Source: Stygiobacter sp. RIFOXYC2_FULL_38_25 (GTDB taxonomy: Bacteria; Bacteroidota; Ignavibacteria; Ignavibacteriales; Melioribacteraceae). From it: DNA of 64,000 bases. Both the position numbers and the translations under genes were made by a program. This document shows positions 43,955 to 53,149 of the stretch, piece after piece; positions within the stretch are counted from its first letter, which is position 1, and each line of letters starts with the position of its first letter. Below the pieces are notes generated by a model. It was not told the origin of the DNA, did no database searches, and worked only from the letters and a program-made list of their open reading frames with translations. The stretch is from positions 62,001 to 126,000 of the forward strand of contig MHAZ01000009.1 in assembly GCA_001803165.1 (NCBI GenBank), given 5' to 3'.

Positions 43955-45499
43955 TTAAAAAGGTGGGATTCCATGTTTCTTAGCCGGACGAGATTCTTTC
44001 TTCTGTGCGGATAAGTTTAATGTATGAATTAAGATTCTTCTTGTTTCTTCCGGATTGATAACCGCATCAATATAACCGTTTGCAGCGGCAACATAAGGAT
44101 TAGCAAACTTCTCCGTGTATTCTTTTACTTTCTGCTGGCGCATAGCGTTCGGGTCAGCTGCAGTAGTAATTTCATTTTTGAAAATGATATTAGCTGCGCC
44201 TTCCGGTCCCATTACTGCAATTTCAGCAGTCGGCCAAGCGTAAACAAAGTCTGCACCGAGATGTCTTGAACACATTGCAATGTAACCGCCGCCGTAAGCC
44301 TTTCTCAAAATTACAGTCATTTTAAGAACTGTAGCTTCGCTGTATGAATAGAGCACTTTTGCACCGTGGCGGATAACACCCGCATGTTCTTGATCAACGC
44401 CCGGTAAGTAACCCGGAAGATCAACAAGTGTTAAGAGTGGAATATTGAAAGCATCGCAGAAACGGATGAAACGCGCAGCTTTGTTTGATGAATCTACATC
44501 CAAAACTCCGGCTAAAACTGCCGGCTGATTACCTATGATTCCAACCGACTGCCCGTTTAATCTGGCAAAGCCTATCACAATGTTTGCCGCCCAATACTGC
44601 TGAACTTCAAAGAAATCGGAATCATCAACAATAGAATAAATAACATCTCGAATGTCATACGGTTGTGTTGGATCGGAAGGAATAATTTTCTCAATAAAGT
44701 ATTCCGGCTTTGGTTTCTTAGGAGTATAAGGATCGGCTTTCTTTGCGTTATTCCAAGGAATATAAGAAAGCAGTTTTCTAATCTGCTCAAAACACTCATA
44801 TTCATCTCTGGCAAAAAAGTGTGCGTTTCCGGTCATCTCACTTTGGATTCTCGCACCGCCTAAATCTTCCATAGAAATTTCTTCGCCGAGAACAGTTTTA
44901 ATTACTTCCGGTCCTGTAATAAACATTTTGGAAATCTGATCAACAACGAACACAAAATCTGTTAGCGCAGGTGAATAAACAGCGCCGCCGGCACATGGTC
45001 CAAGTATTACAGAGATTTGAGGAATAACTCCGCTTGCTAAAGTATTGCGGTAGAAAATTTCGCCATAACCGGCTAAAGAGTTAACGCCTTCTTGTATTCT
45101 CGCACCACCGGAATCGTTAATACCAATCAGCGGAATTCCCATTTTGAGTGAATGATCCATAATCTTTGTGATTTTTCTGGCGTGAGCCAAACCTAATGAA
45201 CCGCCGGCAACAGTAAAATCCTGAGCGAAAATACACACCGGATGCCCGATAATTATGCCGGTTCCGGTTATAACGCCATCGGCGGCAAGCTCTTTCTTTT
45301 CCATTCCAAAATCTTTACCAGCATGTTTAACAAATAAATCGAATTCGAAGAAGGTACCGGGATCGAGCAGAGCATCAATACGTTCACGTGCAGTTAATTT
45401 ACCCGTGGCTTTTTGTTTTTGAATTGCTTTTTCTCCGCCGCCAACACTCATAGCTTCCTGGCGAAAGAGAAAATCTTTCAGCTTACTTAGAATAGACAT
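43955..45499 (-). CDS. Acyl-CoA carboxyltransferase (propionyl-CoA carboxylase beta / MmdA type)
   Basis: 514 residues of the biotin-dependent carboxyltransferase family. Motifs include GKLTARERIDALLDPGTF, the first oxyanion region GGARIQEGVNSLAGYG with ILGPCAGGAVYSPALTDF, and the second, RKAYGGGYIAMCSRHLGAD. Likely substrate is propionyl- or methylmalonyl-CoA. With the adjacent biotin protein it may form a carboxylase or, with membrane partners elsewhere, methylmalonyl-CoA decarboxylase. The 98 bases upstream show nothing clear. Confidence 0.9.
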   Translation of the reverse strand: MSILSKLKDFLFRQEAMSVGGGEKAIQKQKATGKLTARERIDALLDPGTFFEFDLFVKHAGKDFGMEKKELAADGVITGTGIIIGHPVCIFAQDFTVAGGSLGLAHARKITKIMDHSLKMGIPLIGINDSGGARIQEGVNSLAGYGEIFYRNTLASGVIPQISVILGPCAGGAVYSPALTDFVFVVDQISKMFITGPEVIKTVLGEEISMEDLGGARIQSEMTGNAHFFARDEYECFEQIRKLLSYIPWNNAKKADPYTPKKPKPEYFIEKIIPSDPTQPYDIRDVIYSIVDDSDFFEVQQYWAANIVIGFARLNGQSVGIIGNQPAVLAGVLDVDSSNKAARFIRFCDAFNIPLLTLVDLPGYLPGVDQEHAGVIRHGAKVLYSYSEATVLKMTVILRKAYGGGYIAMCSRHLGADFVYAWPTAEIAVMGPEGAANIIFKNEITTAADPNAMRQQKVKEYTEKFANPYVAAANGYIDAVINPEETRRILIHTLNLSAQKKESRPAKKHGIPPF

Positions 45500-45597
45500 T
45501 TTACCTCACACACACTGTGGATAGATTTGAAGAAATACAGTGCAAACTTACTGAAATTACGTCGAAGAAAGAATAGAGATGTCTTATTTAGGATTTC

Positions 45598-46359
45598 TTA
45601 TATCAACTTCATATCCTTTAGGAAGGGAAGCGATTTTCTGGTTTCGTTTACTTGGTTAATGTTTATTTCAACTGCAAAAATGCCTTCTTCGTTTTCCACT
45701 GAAAGCAGTTCCTTGCCAAGAGGATTGTAAACACCGCTGTAGCCATTGTAAATATGTTTTGGGTCAGTTCCGGTTCGGTTTACTCCAATCATAAAACATT
45801 GGTTCTCTATAGCTCTGGCTTTAAGAAGAGTTCTCCAATGTTCAATTCTAGGTGTAGGCCAGTTTGCAATATTGATTAGCACATCAATACCTTTCTTTGC
45901 GTAAAGGCGGTAGAGTTCGGGGAAGCGGAGATCGTAACAAATGGTTAAACCGATTTTTTTGTGATCAATTTCTGTAACAACCAATTCGTTTGAAGCGGTA
46001 TAGTTCTCATCTTCACCGGCAAAACTAAACGGATGAATCTTTCTGTATCGAGCCATCAGCAATCCGTTTTCATCAAAATGGACTAGCGAGTTATAAAAAT
46101 CATTGCCGTCCCGTTCAATCAGTCCGCAGAAAATATTTGTCTTGATTCGCTTGGCTAAATCCATGAAGAATTGCGTGCACGTTCCATCAATCTCTTCGGC
46201 AAAATGCTTGGAGTTCATCGTAAATCCGGTGAGGGAAAGCTCCGGAAAGATGAGCAGATCAAGTTTCTGATTGAGCTTAGAAACAAGTTCATTAACCTTT
46301 GCCATGTTTGCTGCCGGATTTTCCCATTCTATTGCAAGTTGAACCAAACCGATCTTCAT
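45598..46359 (-). CDS. Carbon-nitrogen hydrolase, omega-amidase (YafV/Nit2) type
   Basis: I use the ATG at 46359 with GGAG just upstream, giving 253 residues; an upstream ATG at 46377 is possible. The nitrilase triad is Glu40 (FPELSLTGF), Lys107 (RYRKIHPF) and Cys141 (ICYDLRFPELY). The short form and CYDLRFPEL are typical of omega-amidases, which hydrolyse 2-oxoglutaramate or 2-oxosuccinamate. A general repair or nitrogen-salvage role is assumed. Confidence 0.88.
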   Translation of the reverse strand: MKIGLVQLAIEWENPAANMAKVNELVSKLNQKLDLLIFPELSLTGFTMNSKHFAEEIDGTCTQFFMDLAKRIKTNIFCGLIERDGNDFYNSLVHFDENGLLMARYRKIHPFSFAGEDENYTASNELVVTEIDHKKIGLTICYDLRFPELYRLYAKKGIDVLINIANWPTPRIEHWRTLLKARAIENQCFMIGVNRTGTDPKHIYNGYSGVYNPLGKELLSVENEEGIFAVEININQVNETRKSLPFLKDMKLI

Positions 46360-46437
46360 TTTATTCTCCATTAACAATTCTCAATTCTAAATTAAATATT
46401 TCATGCCTTTTAGTCATAGAATTTTCTAATTTTATCC

Positions 46438-46632
46438 ATGCAAAAGGATGAAACAAATAAAGCTCCTTTGTTGAACAATCTGACAGCAGAACAGCGGTTG
46501 ATAGAATCGCTTAGGCTATATTTTCTAGCTCGCGAATTGAAAACTGCTGCGTTAAAAAAGCTGGAGCCAAATAAGAGCGAAGAAGAGATAGAGAAAAAAG
46601 TTAAGGAGTTCTTCATTTATGGAAATTCTTAA
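46438..46632 (+). CDS. Small charged protein paired with a nucleotidyltransferase
   Basis: 64 residues, helical and charged (NNLTAEQRLIESLRLYFLAR, KKLEPNKSEEEIEKKVKEF). No family named. It overlaps the next gene's start by 14 bases, so the two form a pair, like an antitoxin or partner with a nucleotidyltransferase. The 60-base gap before it is divergent from the omega-amidase gene. Confidence 0.6.
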   Translation: MQKDETNKAPLLNNLTAEQRLIESLRLYFLARELKTAALKKLEPNKSEEEIEKKVKEFFIYGNS

Positions 46633-47188
46633 TTTATTCTCACTATTTACTGAAAGATTAAGCGCTCATAAAATAGAATATATTGTTACCGGTTCTGTAG
46701 CTTCAATTGTTTATGGTGAACCAAGACTTACCCACGATATTGATTTAGTTCTTGTGTTAAAAGAAAATAAAGTTGAAGAATTAGTAAGCGCATTCCCCTT
46801 GGACTTGTTTTATTGCCCACCAAAAGAAATTATTATTAATGAACTCAAGCGTAGTTCGCGCGGTCATATCAATCTTATTCATCATGAAACCGGTTTCAAA
46901 GCCGATATTTATTTTGTTGGTCAAGATGATCTTCAAGCGTGGGCAATACGAAATAGGAAAACAATAGATTTACTAGGGAAAGAATTGTTTATAGCGCCGC
47001 CAGAGTATGTCATTGTAAAAAAAATGGAGTTCTTTAAGGAAGGGCATTCCCAAAAGCATTTGACTGACATAGCCGGTATGCTGAAACATTCCGGAGCTTT
47101 AATTAATCTTGATATTATTAATGATTTTGCTGCCAAGTTCAATTTGGAAGAAGTTTGGGAGCGCGCAAGAAAAATTTCAACAGATTAG
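46619..47188 (+). CDS. Nucleotidyltransferase-fold protein (MNT/AbiEii-like)
   Basis: 189 residues. A polymerase-beta-type core has GSVASIVYGEPRLTHDIDLV, with the Gly-Ser and the Asp-x-Asp metal site. The C-terminal half is helical (LFIAPPEYVIVKKMEFFKEG), as in AbiEii and related proteins. Members add nucleotides to proteins or tRNAs, often as toxins or antitoxins. The pairing with the 64-residue gene suggests a two-gene module. Substrate unknown. Confidence 0.75.
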   Translation: MEILNLFSLFTERLSAHKIEYIVTGSVASIVYGEPRLTHDIDLVLVLKENKVEELVSAFPLDLFYCPPKEIIINELKRSSRGHINLIHHETGFKADIYFVGQDDLQAWAIRNRKTIDLLGKELFIAPPEYVIVKKMEFFKEGHSQKHLTDIAGMLKHSGALINLDIINDFAAKFNLEEVWERARKISTD

Positions 47189-47330
47189 CCTCGTACCTTC
47201 ACGCATCGAAATTATTACCGCTTAGTTTTAATCCCCCTAATTATTTCCTCTGTTTCTGTAAATAGTTAAAAAACTATGCCTTTTTAATCCAAGAATTTTT
47301 AATTTGCAGAAACATCATTCAGAAGAAACT

Positions 47331-48932
47331 ATGCTAAATTACATCTGGTTAGGCTTACTTGCCCTAGGAATTTTCACAGCAGTTGCGTTGGATATTAACG
47401 ATTCAGCTTCCGACAAATTCCACAATAACAAACCTCTTTCAATCGTGCTTGAAACTACTTCTTCGGACTTGAAGGACAGGTCGGAAGCGACAATTCATGT
47501 AGAGCCGAAGAATTTTTCAACTTTCTACGGAAACAAATCTTCGGAAGTTTCTCAGAAAGCTACCCTAAACTACAACAATGCTGAGGGTTTCTACTCTGTG
47601 TATTTGGTTGTTAATTCATCATCACCAAAAGTTTGGAAAGATATGGCTTCGGCTTCAGGCAATGAGGAGGACCTTTCGGGCAAACTTTGGCTTGGCAAAC
47701 AAATTGAGCCGGGAAAATATTCTGCATGGATTGTTTTTGAATCTGTTTCTATGCTGAAAATGAAAGCTGTTACAAACGCGGCAATAGATTACGCCGGCAA
47801 AGCTGTAAACATAGCTCTCGGCTTGGTTGGCATTATGGCTTTGTGGCTCGGCATTATGAAAATTGCAGAACAAGCCGGACTAATTGCAATCATTGCTAAA
47901 TCAGTTCGTCCGTTAACAAGATTTCTATTCCCAGATGTACCGCAAGATCATCCGGCAATTGGTTCTATTGTGATGAATGTTTCGGCAAATATGCTTGGTC
48001 TTGGGAATGCAGCTACTCCGTTTGGTTTGAAGGCAATGGAAGAACTTGAAAGGTTAAATACTAAAAAGGGAACCGCAACAAATGCGATGATTACGTTCTT
48101 AGCAATCAATACTGCAGGACTAACATTAATCCCCGCAACCGCAATTGCCGTTCGCGCCGCATCCGGCAGCAGCGACCCGGCAATAATAATCGGCACTTCA
48201 ATTTTTGGTGCAACATGTGCAACAATAGCCGGCATCTCTGCAACAAAATTTTTAGAAAAATTTCCCATGAGTTTCTCTGACTTTCTTGGACTTCTCAAAT
48301 CTTCATGGAAAATGATTAGCTCACTAATAATTTTGATTGCAGCGGCAATATTTCTAATTACTAGTGGAGCGCTTTCTTCTATTGGTAGTGCCGATACAGT
48401 TAAAAGTATTATCCAAATAATTTCTGTTCTAGCAATTCCGGCAATTATTATTTCCTTCGTTACTTTCGGATTCGTTAAGAAAGTGAAAATTTATGAAGTG
48501 TTTATTGAAGGAGCCAAAGAAGGATTTAACGTTGCACTTAGAATCATTCCTTATTTGGTGGCCATGTTAGTTGCTATTGGAATTTTTAGAGCCGGCGGCG
48601 CAATGGATTTCTTAATAATGATTATTTCGCCAGTTACTTCTTTAATTGGATTTCCAGCCGAAGCTTTGCCAATGGCGCTTATGCGTCCGCTTAGCGGAAG
48701 CGGCGCAATCGGAATCATGACTGAGACAATTGCAGTTCATGGTGCAGATTCATTCCTTGGCATTTTAGTTTCAACATTAAACGGAAGTTCTGAAACAACT
48801 TTCTATGTCCTCGCATTATATTTTGGCTCAGTTGGGATTTCAAAAATGCGTCATGCAGTTACAGTTGGACTGATAGCAGATATCGCAGGAGCTATTGGCG
48901 CGCTTATAATTGTTAAACTTTTATTTGGTTGA
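47331..48932 (+). CDS. SpmA-SpmB fusion, nucleoside-recognition (Gate) domain membrane protein
   Basis: About 533 residues from the ATG at 47331 (a TTG at 47304 is less likely). The N-terminal part has a signal-like helix, a soluble beta insert (about 20-150), and Gate motifs NVSANMLGLGNAATPFGLKAM and GLTLIPATAIAVRA. The second half repeats the fold (ALPMALMRPLSGSGAIGIMTE). In Bacillus, SpmA and SpmB are separate spore-dehydration proteins; in non-spore formers the fusion is of unknown function, perhaps a transporter. The hydroxyacid dehydrogenase gene starts 3 bases after its stop. Confidence 0.85.
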   Translation: MLNYIWLGLLALGIFTAVALDINDSASDKFHNNKPLSIVLETTSSDLKDRSEATIHVEPKNFSTFYGNKSSEVSQKATLNYNNAEGFYSVYLVVNSSSPKVWKDMASASGNEEDLSGKLWLGKQIEPGKYSAWIVFESVSMLKMKAVTNAAIDYAGKAVNIALGLVGIMALWLGIMKIAEQAGLIAIIAKSVRPLTRFLFPDVPQDHPAIGSIVMNVSANMLGLGNAATPFGLKAMEELERLNTKKGTATNAMITFLAINTAGLTLIPATAIAVRAASGSSDPAIIIGTSIFGATCATIAGISATKFLEKFPMSFSDFLGLLKSSWKMISSLIILIAAAIFLITSGALSSIGSADTVKSIIQIISVLAIPAIIISFVTFGFVKKVKIYEVFIEGAKEGFNVALRIIPYLVAMLVAIGIFRAGGAMDFLIMIISPVTSLIGFPAEALPMALMRPLSGSGAIGIMTETIAVHGADSFLGILVSTLNGSSETTFYVLALYFGSVGISKMRHAVTVGLIADIAGAIGALIIVKLLFG

Positions 48933-48934
48933 TT

Positions 48935-49885
48935 ATGAAAGTCCTTATAACAAGGAAATTGCCAGGTGAACCGGAAAAATTATTGAAGAAAAACGGCTTC
49001 AAGGTTTCTGTTTATAAAGAAGACAAAGCAATTCCGAGGGGTGAGTTTCTTGAAAAGATAAAAGATGCTGATGCTGTTTTATCATTGTTAACGGAAAAAA
49101 TTGATAAAGAAGCGATTGATAATTTTAGCAAGTGTAAAATTGTTGCCAACTGTGCAGTCGGCTATAATAATATTGATATTGCCTATGCAAAAGAGAGAAA
49201 GCTAATTGTTACAAACACTCCTTACGTTTTAACAGATGCCACTGCGGATTTAACTGTTGCGTTAATTCTTGCTTGCGTTAGAAGATTGCGTGAAGGCGAG
49301 CAAATGATGCGCGAAAATAAGTTTGATGGCTGGAAGCCAAATATGCTGTTGGGCTTCGATTTGAAAGGGAAAACCGTTGGAATAATTGGTGCCGGAAGAA
49401 TCGGCAGAGCTACTGCAAGAAGATTGAAGGGGTTTGGAGTTAAAATCATTTACTTCGACAGAAAGAAACGGGATGAGTTTGAAACGGAGTTTTTATCAAC
49501 ACGTGTTAATCTAAAAGAGCTAATGAAACAGTCGGATATAATTTCAGTTCATTTACCACTTAGCAAAGAAACTCACCACATTATCAACAAAGAAAATCTT
49601 TCACTGATGAAGAAGTCTGCAATAATTGTTAACACATCGCGCGGAGATATCTTGGAAGAGAAAGCTTTGATTAGACTCTTAAAGCAGAAGAAAATATTTG
49701 CCGCCGGTTTTGATGTTTACGAAAATGAACCGAACATAAATCCGGATTTAAGAACGCTCGAAAATGTATTTCTTCTTCCTCACATTGGCAGCGCAACAGT
49801 AGAAACCAGAGCCGCTATGGCTTTGCTAGCTGCTAACAATATCATAAATGTTCTAAACGGAAAAGAGCCAATCACTCCGGTTTGA
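48935..49885 (+). CDS. D-2-hydroxyacid dehydrogenase (glyoxylate/hydroxypyruvate reductase type)
   Basis: 316 residues from the ATG at 48935. NAD(P) motif VGIIGAGRIGRATARRL, the catalytic Arg in NTSRGDIL, Glu in YENEPNIN and His in LLPHIGSATVETR are visible. The N-terminal KVLITRKLPGEPEKLL is typical of glycerate dehydrogenases. It reduces glyoxylate or hydroxypyruvate with NAD(P)H. Adjacent to the SpmA-SpmB gene with 2 bases between. Confidence 0.9.
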   Translation: MKVLITRKLPGEPEKLLKKNGFKVSVYKEDKAIPRGEFLEKIKDADAVLSLLTEKIDKEAIDNFSKCKIVANCAVGYNNIDIAYAKERKLIVTNTPYVLTDATADLTVALILACVRRLREGEQMMRENKFDGWKPNMLLGFDLKGKTVGIIGAGRIGRATARRLKGFGVKIIYFDRKKRDEFETEFLSTRVNLKELMKQSDIISVHLPLSKETHHIINKENLSLMKKSAIIVNTSRGDILEEKALIRLLKQKKIFAAGFDVYENEPNINPDLRTLENVFLLPHIGSATVETRAAMALLAANNIINVLNGKEPITPV

Positions 49886-49903
49886 TAAATGGGAATAATT
49901 TAA

Positions 49904-49928
49904 GTAGGGGTTTCATTTATGAAACCCG
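49904..49928. repeat. GTAGGGG-type REP
   Basis: GTAG followed by GGGTTTCATTTATGAAACCC and G, 20 bases upstream of the RAYT start. Confidence 0.8.
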
Positions 49929-49947
49929 AAAAAGGTTGTTTTGAATT

Positions 49948-50460
49948 ATGACTCATGCTACTAGACAATATTACACCCCAAAAAAACAAACATTGCTCAA
50001 AAGGAAATCACTTCGCTTGCCAGGATACGATTATTCAAAAGGAAATTGGTACTATATCACAATATGTGTTGATAAAATGCAAGTGTTTTTCGGTGAAATT
50101 CATAACGAAAAAATGATTCAAAATGATTGTGGGGAAATTCTTTCTAATAACTGGAGTTATCTATCTCAACATTTTACTACTGTCTTACTAGATGAATTTA
50201 TAATAATGCCAAACCATCTTCATGGAATAGTGATTATTAACGAAGAGGACAATATCACACTTGGACAAATAGTTAGATTTCTTAAAGCAAGGACAACTAA
50301 ACTAATTCATGATGCTGGACTCAGAGACTTTAAGTGGCAAAGAAACTATTTCGAACATGTTATTAGGAACGAGAGCGATCTATACAATATTAGAAATTAT
50401 ATTAAGCAGAATCCTTTAAGGTGGCATTTAGAGAAGAATGAACACGTAAGCAATTGGTAA
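49948..50460 (+). CDS. RAYT (REP-associated tyrosine transposase), intact
   Basis: 170 residues of the Y1-transposase (IS200-like) family. Motifs are NWYYITICVDKMQVFFGE, the HUH pair in IIMPNHLHGIVII and the Tyr-bearing FKWQRNYFEHVIRNE, followed by LYNIRNYIKQNPLRW. RAYTs cut and paste REP palindromes as single strands. REPs of one type lie on both sides, so this gene is a likely source of that family. Unlike the copy at 43035 it has no frameshift. Confidence 0.9.
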   Translation: MTHATRQYYTPKKQTLLKRKSLRLPGYDYSKGNWYYITICVDKMQVFFGEIHNEKMIQNDCGEILSNNWSYLSQHFTTVLLDEFIIMPNHLHGIVIINEEDNITLGQIVRFLKARTTKLIHDAGLRDFKWQRNYFEHVIRNESDLYNIRNYIKQNPLRWHLEKNEHVSNW

Positions 50461-50471
50461 AGCATTTCATT

Positions 50472-50544
50472 GTAGGGGCTTTTTCATAAAGCCCGCAAAA
50501 ATGCAACCGTTTTTTAATAAGGGTTTGATAAATCAAACCCCTAC
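50472..50544. repeat. Inverted REP pair (BIME) after the RAYT
   Basis: GTAG plus GGGCTTTTTCATAAAGCCC at 50472-50494, then GGGTTTGATAAATCAAACCC plus CTAC at 50521-50544, in opposite orientation. Same unit as in block 4 at 32217. Confidence 0.85.
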
Positions 50545-50659
50545 TCAAAGAATTTTATACTGTTTGAAAATATTCGATAACGTAGAAATAGCCCCTTTTA
50601 AATTGAATTCCGCATAGCCAATCCCTATTTTGCATAACAAAAAAAAGAGCAGTTTAACT

Positions 50660-51781
50660 ATGCGGATTGGAATATTAAAAGAACCACATAAGGATGAAAA
50701 AAGAATTTCAATTGTTCCCGCCGGTGCGCAGACACTTATAAATTCCGGGCATACGGTTTTTATTGAAACCGATGCTGGAGCCGCCAGCCATTTTTCCGAT
50801 GATGATTACCGTAATATTGGCGCAAATGTTGTCTATTCTGCCGAGGAGGTATTTCAGCGAAGTGAAATGGTAGTTCGCATCACACCATTTAATGAGCAAG
50901 AAGTAGATCAGCTCCAGGAAGACCAAATTCTTTTTTCTGCTCTTCATTTAGCAGTTGGTAAAAAGAATACCGTAGAAAAATTGATGAAGAAAAAAATCAC
51001 GGCCATAGCCATTGAATTGATTGAAAAAGACGATGACCTTCCGATTCAACAATCAATGAGTGAGATTGCCGGGCAGTTGGCTATTCAAGTTGGTGAAAGA
51101 TATTTAGGCGGAGATCATCCGAGAAGCAGAGGAATATTGCTTGGCGGAATTCCGGGTGTAGCACCGGCGGCAGTCGTTATTATTGGTGCCGGAGTTGTTG
51201 GTTTCAACGCTGCACTAACTGCATACTCACGCGGCGCGCATGTAATAGTTTTAGACAAAGACATCAGAAAACTTAGAAGAATCAGAAACGAAATTTCGAA
51301 GGATATTCCAACTGTTGCCGCTAACCAATACACAATTGCCCGCGGCGTAAAATTTGCGGATTTGCTAATTGGCGCAGTTCAAGATAAAGCCGGTAAGACT
51401 CCACACGTTATTACGGAAAGTATGGTAAAGACAATGAAACCCGGTTCTGTAATTGTTGATGTTTCTGTAGATCAAGGCGGTTGTGTTGAAACTTGCCGTC
51501 CAACTACAATCAGCGACCCGGTTTACGAAATGCATGGAATTATTCACTACTGTGTACCAAACATGCCGGCACTTGTTGCGAGAACTGCAAGCTTCGGTTT
51601 AACCAACGCATGTATTGAATATATTCACGAAATCGCCGATAATGGAATTGCAAATGCTCTTCTTGGCGATGCCGGGTTAGCTAAAGGTGTATGTACTTAT
51701 AACGGATATGTTTCCAACGAAAAAATAGCGGATGCGTTCAATCTTGAATTTAGAAGGTTGCACATCTTCTCAACTAATTGA
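50660..51781 (+). CDS. ald: Alanine dehydrogenase (Ald/PntA family)
   Basis: I use the ATG at 50660 (373 residues), which begins the family's MRIGILKEP. Motifs EKRISIVPAGAQTLINSGH, GILLGGIPGVAPAAVVIIGAGVVG (NAD site) and VDQGGCVETC follow. It interconverts alanine and pyruvate with NAD. The PntA alpha subunit of proton-pumping transhydrogenase is related, but the length and absence of membrane helices favour Ald. The next gene overlaps by 4 bases if its TTG is used; with the preferred ATG the gap is 11 bases. Confidence 0.85.
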   Translation: MRIGILKEPHKDEKRISIVPAGAQTLINSGHTVFIETDAGAASHFSDDDYRNIGANVVYSAEEVFQRSEMVVRITPFNEQEVDQLQEDQILFSALHLAVGKKNTVEKLMKKKITAIAIELIEKDDDLPIQQSMSEIAGQLAIQVGERYLGGDHPRSRGILLGGIPGVAPAAVVIIGAGVVGFNAALTAYSRGAHVIVLDKDIRKLRRIRNEISKDIPTVAANQYTIARGVKFADLLIGAVQDKAGKTPHVITESMVKTMKPGSVIVDVSVDQGGCVETCRPTTISDPVYEMHGIIHYCVPNMPALVARTASFGLTNACIEYIHEIADNGIANALLGDAGLAKGVCTYNGYVSNEKIADAFNLEFRRLHIFSTN

Positions 51782-51792
51782 AGAGAAAGGTG

Positions 51793-53145
51793 ATGACAAT
51801 AGAACAGATTAGACAAAATACTCAACAGACGGCTGCATGGATTAAGAGATACAACTCGCATTTAGTATCAGCAGAAGAAGCTGTAAAGGTGATTAAATCG
51901 GGTGATAAGATTGTTGTGCAGCCCGGATGTGCCGCTCCTCTAGAATTGATTAACGCGATGGTTGACAGGAGAGAAGAACTCGAAAATGTTGAACTTTATC
52001 ACATACTTGTTGTTGGCGATTTACCTTACACTAAACCTGGAATGGAAAAATATTTCCGGCACAAAGCATTTTTTATTGGAGCTAATGCGCGTCAGGCAGT
52101 AAATGAAGGAAGAGCGGATTTCATTCCGATTTTTCTTCACGAAGTTACTTTGCTTTTCAAACGCGGTGTAATTGTTCCCGATGTAGCTCTCATTCACGTT
52201 TCTCCGCCGGATGAACATGGCTTTTGCAGTTACGGCATTGATGTCGGTAATATTAAAACACCTGCCGAAAAAGCTAAATGTGTTATTGCGCAAGTAAATA
52301 AACAAATGCCAAGAGCTTTAGGTAATAGTTTTATTCATGTAAATAAACTTGATTACATTGTTGAAGTAGATGAACCGCTAAAAGAACTTCCGCAAATTGA
52401 TCCGGATGCTACTCCGGAAATGATTGAGATCTACGATAAGATTGGAAGCCACATTGCTGAGTTGATCGAAGATGGCTCTACTCTTCAAATGGGAATTGGC
52501 GCTATCCCGGATGCCGTATTAAAGTATCTGCATCATAAAAAAGATTTAGGTATTCATACAGAAATGTTCTCCGATGGATTGATTGATTTGATTGAAGAAG
52601 GCGTCGTTAACGGAGAAAAGAAAACCCTTCACGCCGGTAAGTTGATTGCCGGATTTGTTCTTGGCACTAGAAGAGCTTATAATTTTATTAATAACAATCC
52701 GATTTTCGAATTTCACCCGCAAGAATATGTTAATGATCCTTTTATAATTTCCAAGAATGATAAAATGGTTGCAATCAACTCTGCAATTGAAGTTGATCTA
52801 ACGGGTCAAGTTTGTTCCGATTCTATTGGGACAAGATTTTTTAGCGGTATTGGAGGACAAGTAGATTTCGTGCGAGGAGCTGCGCATAGCGAAGGCGGTA
52901 AGCCGATAATTGCTTTGCCGGCTGCAACAAAAGATTTGAAGTTTAGCAAGATTGTTTCAACGCTTAGACCAGGTGCCGGTGTAGTTACTTCTCGCGGCGA
53001 TGTTCACTACGTTGTAACAGAGTATGGTGTTGCAAATCTTTATGGAAAAACAATACAAGAAAGAGTTAGAGCCCTTATAAGTATTGCTCATCCAAATTTT
53101 AGAGAAGAACTAACTAATTACGCAAAAACTACTTTTAAGATATAA
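51793..53145 (+). CDS. Acetyl-CoA hydrolase/transferase family (4-hydroxybutyrate CoA-transferase-like)
   Basis: About 450 residues from the ATG at 51793 with AAAGG upstream; a TTG at 51778 is possible. The class I CoA-transferase segments HVSPPDEHGFCSYGIDVG, LQMGIGAIPDAVLKYL, GIHTEMFSDGLIDL (with the glutamate expected to carry CoA) and TEYGVANLYGKT are present. It transfers CoA between acetate and another acid. It follows ald closely, so the pair may act in fermentation of alanine to acetate; that is inference. Confidence 0.87.
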   Translation: MTIEQIRQNTQQTAAWIKRYNSHLVSAEEAVKVIKSGDKIVVQPGCAAPLELINAMVDRREELENVELYHILVVGDLPYTKPGMEKYFRHKAFFIGANARQAVNEGRADFIPIFLHEVTLLFKRGVIVPDVALIHVSPPDEHGFCSYGIDVGNIKTPAEKAKCVIAQVNKQMPRALGNSFIHVNKLDYIVEVDEPLKELPQIDPDATPEMIEIYDKIGSHIAELIEDGSTLQMGIGAIPDAVLKYLHHKKDLGIHTEMFSDGLIDLIEEGVVNGEKKTLHAGKLIAGFVLGTRRAYNFINNNPIFEFHPQEYVNDPFIISKNDKMVAINSAIEVDLTGQVCSDSIGTRFFSGIGGQVDFVRGAAHSEGGKPIIALPAATKDLKFSKIVSTLRPGAGVVTSRGDVHYVVTEYGVANLYGKTIQERVRALISIAHPNFREELTNYAKTTFKI

Positions 53146-53149
53146 TACT

